Assembly: GCA_002717285.1 (NCBI GenBank)
Contig: PBDF01000004.1
Coordinates: 42,390-50,974 of the forward strand
DNA: 8,585 bases
Direction: 5' to 3'
Origin: Magnetovibrio sp.
GTDB lineage: Bacteria; Pseudomonadota; Alphaproteobacteria; Rhodospirillales_A; JABHCV01
The stretch's first letter is position 1. The number at the start of each line of letters is the position of its first letter. This document shows positions 6,417-8,585 of the stretch, piece by piece. The position numbers and the translations under genes are program-made. The notes beneath the pieces are model-generated. The model was not told where the DNA came from. It saw only the letters and a program-made list of their open reading frames with translations, and searched no databases.

Positions 6417-7379
6417 CTAATCTGAAAGCTCATTAATATTTATTATTTTTTTATCTGAGCTCATTAACCAAACAATGCCCCCTGGCAAGCCAATGAGCAA
6501 ACCTAACAAACCAAATAAAATCGACAAAGCTAACGCCCCTTCACCTGGTACACTTACAAGTGCAAATGCAGCAACCATTGCTTGTTCACGGACACCCCAA
6601 CCAGCAATTGAAATCGGCAAGGTCAATACAAGAAGAACAGGAGGCATCAAAACCATACAATCAAACCAAGTGATTTCTAATCCAATGGAAATTCCCAGTA
6701 CAAAAACTACTAAGGCAATGTTCATATGTCCCACAAGTGACCAAGTAATGGCCTTAAAAGCATTGTTTGGCAATAAAAAAACCCTCCGTGCGTCAACTGC
6801 TAGGTGTCCCAATCCACGCACAAATTTTGAGTGGAAAAATTTTGGAGGCAGCCGGTCCAACAATATAAGAAAGAATACTCCGCTGACTCCAAATATACCA
6901 AGTCCTGCAAGTATTACCAAAATCCATATTTTATTTGGGGAACCCACACGATCAATAAAAAAAGGTGCTACAAAAATTGCCAACAAAATTAAACCAAGAA
7001 TTGTTGCTACCCGCTCTAGCATCACACCGTTTATGGAACATTGAAGTGACAAACCTTCCTTATAAGCACGGTAAATACGTACAGCATCACCACCAAAGGC
7101 TGAGGGTAAAGCTTGATTAAAAAAGGTACCAACAAAATAAAGTCGGCAGCAGTTGGCAAAAGACAAAACGCCATCAATAGCCTCAAGCACAACTCGCCAA
7201 CGAATCACGCTAACTACTATTTGAAGGATAGCCAGACTAAACGCCACTATCAGGAATAAAAGATTAGCATTTAGAATACGCTCACCTGCCTCCCCCAAAT
7301 CAATTCCATCGATCAGAAACCAAATTAGACCGCCAGAAACTAAAAATTTTAGTGCCAACATAATATTTTTTTTAATCAT
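6417..7379 (-). CDS. Flippase-like / lysylphosphatidylglycerol synthase transmembrane domain protein (YbhN/UPF0104 type)
   Basis: An integral inner-membrane protein of 320 residues with about eight hydrophobic segments (around 8-25, 38-60, 123-142, 150-174, 208-233, 240-258, 262-275 and 283-306). Family motifs: GTFFNQALPSAFGGDAVRIY (84-103, exposed loop), ERVATILGL (122-130) and LPISIAGWGVREQA (254-267). Known: this domain is the membrane half of MprF and is also found alone in proteins linked to glycolipid or polyprenol-linked sugar transport. There is no C-terminal aminoacyl-transferase domain here, so it is not a full MprF. The substrate cannot be inferred and no glycosyltransferase lies next to it in the window. 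The ATG at 7379 has only a weak upstream ribosome binding site; codon 7 is an alternative ATG. The 73-nt gap to the next gene leaves cotranscription open. Confidence 0.85.
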   Translation of the reverse strand: MIKKNIMLALKFLVSGGLIWFLIDGIDLGEAGERILNANLLFLIVAFSLAILQIVVSVIRWRVVLEAIDGVLSFANCCRLYFVGTFFNQALPSAFGGDAVRIYRAYKEGLSLQCSINGVMLERVATILGLILLAIFVAPFFIDRVGSPNKIWILVILAGLGIFGVSGVFFLILLDRLPPKFFHSKFVRGLGHLAVDARRVFLLPNNAFKAITWSLVGHMNIALVVFVLGISIGLEITWFDCMVLMPPVLLVLTLPISIAGWGVREQAMVAAFALVSVPGEGALALSILFGLLGLLIGLPGGIVWLMSSDKKIININELSD

Positions 7380-7434
7380 TCTTGTATCGCCACTTGGTAA
7401 TCAGAACATTGATTTATTAGTTACTTTAAGTGTT

Positions 7435-7440
7435 ATTATA
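7435..7440 (-). promoter_or_regulatory. Candidate -10 element of the flippase gene
   Basis: On the minus strand this is a perfect TATAAT, about 55 nt before the flippase ATG. A GTGACG lies upstream but only 14 nt away, too close for a normal -35, so the promoter is supported mainly by the -10. The palindrome ACTTTAAGT (7423-7431) would cover the transcript start. Confidence 0.4.
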
Positions 7441-7713
7441 CCTGGAGTTCTACCCGTCACCACTTTGCTCCTCAATCACCCGAAGAGCCATCAAAAGCAC
7501 AAGTTAAAGCTAGTCCAAAACTCCAAAAAAATAAATTAAGAAACTTTAAGTTTTTCACTAAATTCTTTGTGTTTTTTTCACATCTAATTATAGAAAACAA
7601 AAAAAGATGAAGAGCAAATATTTAGTGTAACTGTTAAATAATTACTTCAATCTATGTAAAATTTTACTCTAACTTGTCTATTTTTTTTTTAAGACTCTTT
7701 TAAAAGGATAGAT

Positions 7714-7740
7714 GATAATTTTATAAATCCTCAAAAGGAG
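7714..7740 (+). promoter_or_regulatory. Candidate cysQ -10 and ribosome binding site
   Basis: AAAAGGAG (7733-7740) is a strong Shine-Dalgarno sequence 7 nt before GTG at 7748 and fixes the cysQ start. Upstream, GATAAT (7714-7719) matches the -10 consensus at 5 of 6 positions and would leave a very short leader. No convincing -35 is present, and the flanking A/T-rich sequence offers other possible -10s such as TAAAAT (7657-7662). The ribosome site is firm, the promoter is not. Confidence 0.45.
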
Positions 7741-7747
7741 TAGAGTA

Positions 7748-8524
7748 GTGACATTAAATATTACCATCAGCATGATGGAACAAGTAGGCGACCTTGCCAA
7801 AAGTGCAGGTGAGGAAATTATGAAAGTCTATAATACTGACTTCAAAGTCAAAACTAAAGCCGATGGCTCTCCGGTTACGGATGCAGATAAAATTGCGGAA
7901 AACCACATAATAAGTGGTATTCGCGAAGGCATTACGGCAAGTTTTCCAATTATTGGCGAGGAGTCTTTCAATATAAAAGAATCAACTGAAATTGGCAACG
8001 AACCTTTCTGGCTTGTTGATGCTCTCGATGGTACAAGCAGCTTCATCGAAAAAAACAAACAATTTACTGTCAATATCGCCCTTATCGATGCTAGAAGGCC
8101 AGTCTTGGGAGTAATTCATGCCCCCGCTTTAGGCGAAACCTATTGGGGTGGCCCAAGTGGTGCTTTTGCAGAGTTTTTAGGTAAACCAGCAAAAATCATC
8201 AATTGCCGAAAGCCTGATGATGAAGGTCTTGCTGTCATTGCCAGCCGAAACCACCGATCTCCTGAACTAGAGGACTTTATCAAAACACTCAAAGTTGCCA
8301 GCTCCACAAGTGTTGGAAGCTCGCTAAAATTTTGTCTTGTTGCTACTGGTAATTCTGACATATACCCACGCCTAGGTCGCACGATGGAATGGGACATTGC
8401 TGCAGGCCATGCCATTGTCAAAGCTGCAGGTGGGAGTGTTAAAAAAATGGATGGTTGCGATATGACTTATGGTAAAACAGGTCTAGAAAACCCTAATTTT
8501 ATTGTTCGTGGCTTGGAAAGTTAG
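7748..8524 (+). CDS. cysQ: 3'(2'),5'-bisphosphate nucleotidase, CysQ type
   Basis: Hydrolyses 3'-phosphoadenosine 5'-phosphate (PAP), the by-product of PAPS use in sulfate assimilation, to AMP; magnesium-dependent member of the inositol monophosphatase superfamily. It is 258 residues, normal for CysQ. Motifs: VKTKADGSPVTDAD (34-47), metal-site IIGEES (68-73), WLVDALDGTSSF (88-99) with Asp91, Asp94 and Thr96, and the CysQ-style SDIYPRLGRTMEWDIAAGHA (203-222) with Trp215-Asp216, then NPNFIVRG (248-255). The 'YPR...TMEWD.AAG' region separates CysQ from plain inositol monophosphatases. The second motif is unusual: CysQ enzymes normally read DPLDGTKEF or DPLDGTREF. The GTG start follows a strong ribosome binding site. 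No sulfate-assimilation genes are visible nearby. Confidence 0.92.
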   Translation: MTLNITISMMEQVGDLAKSAGEEIMKVYNTDFKVKTKADGSPVTDADKIAENHIISGIREGITASFPIIGEESFNIKESTEIGNEPFWLVDALDGTSSFIEKNKQFTVNIALIDARRPVLGVIHAPALGETYWGGPSGAFAEFLGKPAKIINCRKPDDEGLAVIASRNHRSPELEDFIKTLKVASSTSVGSSLKFCLVATGNSDIYPRLGRTMEWDIAAGHAIVKAAGGSVKKMDGCDMTYGKTGLENPNFIVRGLES

Positions 8525-8585
8525 CCCTAGACCCTAAATTTGTTGCAAGTAATCATCATTGAATTAATAAAATTGGTTTACTCGA

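Larger units (their letters stand above)
7380..7747. other. Non-coding divergent region between the flippase gene and cysQ
   Basis: These 368 nt hold no supported gene. They are strongly A/T-rich on the cysQ side, with a T10 run at 7681-7690. There are three small palindromes: ACTTTAAGT (7423-7431), the same 9-mer again inside AAACTTTAAGTTT (7541-7553), and CTTTTAAAAG (7697-7706). Promoters for both flanking genes must lie here. I see no tRNA, no GC-rich terminator and no long repeat. Confidence 0.6.

Noticed and set aside
6475..7044. A 189-codon plus-strand frame opposite the flippase gene
   Set aside because: It is the antisense shadow of a clear membrane-protein gene; its Pro/Thr/Asn-rich product mirrors hydrophobic codons on the other strand.
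7450..7491. A 13-residue minus-strand frame MALRVIEEQSGDG upstream of the flippase gene, as a leader peptide or end of a lost glycosyltransferase
   Set aside because: No ribosome binding site, no attenuator hairpin after it, and too short to assign. It also lies upstream of the best -10 element.
7381..7521. A stop-free plus-strand stretch before cysQ reading DLLVTLSVIIPGVLPVTTLL and onward
   Set aside because: It has no usual start codon or ribosome binding site, is partly antisense to the flippase gene 5' end when extended upstream, and resembles no family I know. Probably chance.
8525..8585. Terminator or new gene after cysQ, and the CCCTAGACCCTA direct repeat there
   Set aside because: The repeat is a single five-base unit occurring twice. 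No hairpin with a T-run and no start with a binding site can be seen before the window ends.

Overview
This is an AT-rich stretch of bacterial chromosome, almost certainly from an alphaproteobacterium. The evidence is gene content and order: a DUF2066 protein divergent from purM-purN, then ndk, an ABC-F ATPase locus (here destroyed), holC and pepA, and a CysQ-type phosphatase. Most genes are housekeeping. There is no sign of a phage, transposon, CRISPR array or tRNA/rRNA gene. The GC content looks low for the class, which would suit a marine, genome-economising lineage, but I did not compute it and cannot name a genus.

Layout from left to right. At 1-80 (minus) is the N-terminus of a gene that runs off the edge. 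It overlaps the end of the DUF2066 gene and may be a CDP-alcohol phosphatidyltransferase. The exported DUF2066 protein (56-1171, minus) diverges from the purine pair purM (1235-2311) and purN (2299-2949), which overlap by 13 nt. A short non-coding stretch with two interleaved inverted repeats separates purN from the convergent ndk (3207-3629, minus). At about 3782-3931 (plus) lies the wreck of an ABC-F ATPase gene. Its first ~35 codons and what look like its last ~14 codons survive, with a frameshift and with the ATPase core deleted. It runs into the tail of holC.

A minus-strand run holds, in order of transcription, a flippase-like membrane protein (7379-6417), an unrecognised acidic 118-residue protein (6343-5987), the leucyl aminopeptidase pepA (5963-4461) and the DNA polymerase III chi subunit holC (4447-3989). 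Spacing from the 118-residue gene to holC is 23 and 13 nt, so these three are probably one operon. A 368-nt non-coding region rich in A/T tracts and small palindromes separates the flippase gene from the divergent cysQ (7748-8524, plus).

Functionally, purM and purN act in IMP synthesis, ndk balances nucleoside triphosphates, holC belongs to the replicative clamp-loader assembly, pepA degrades peptides, and cysQ removes PAP, the by-product of sulfate activation. I see no new multi-gene system. The points most worth attention are the ABC-F pseudogene with both ends preserved, the purM start (an in-frame ATT carries the only good ribosome binding site), the orphan acidic protein ahead of pepA-holC, and the pseudoknot-like repeats after ndk.
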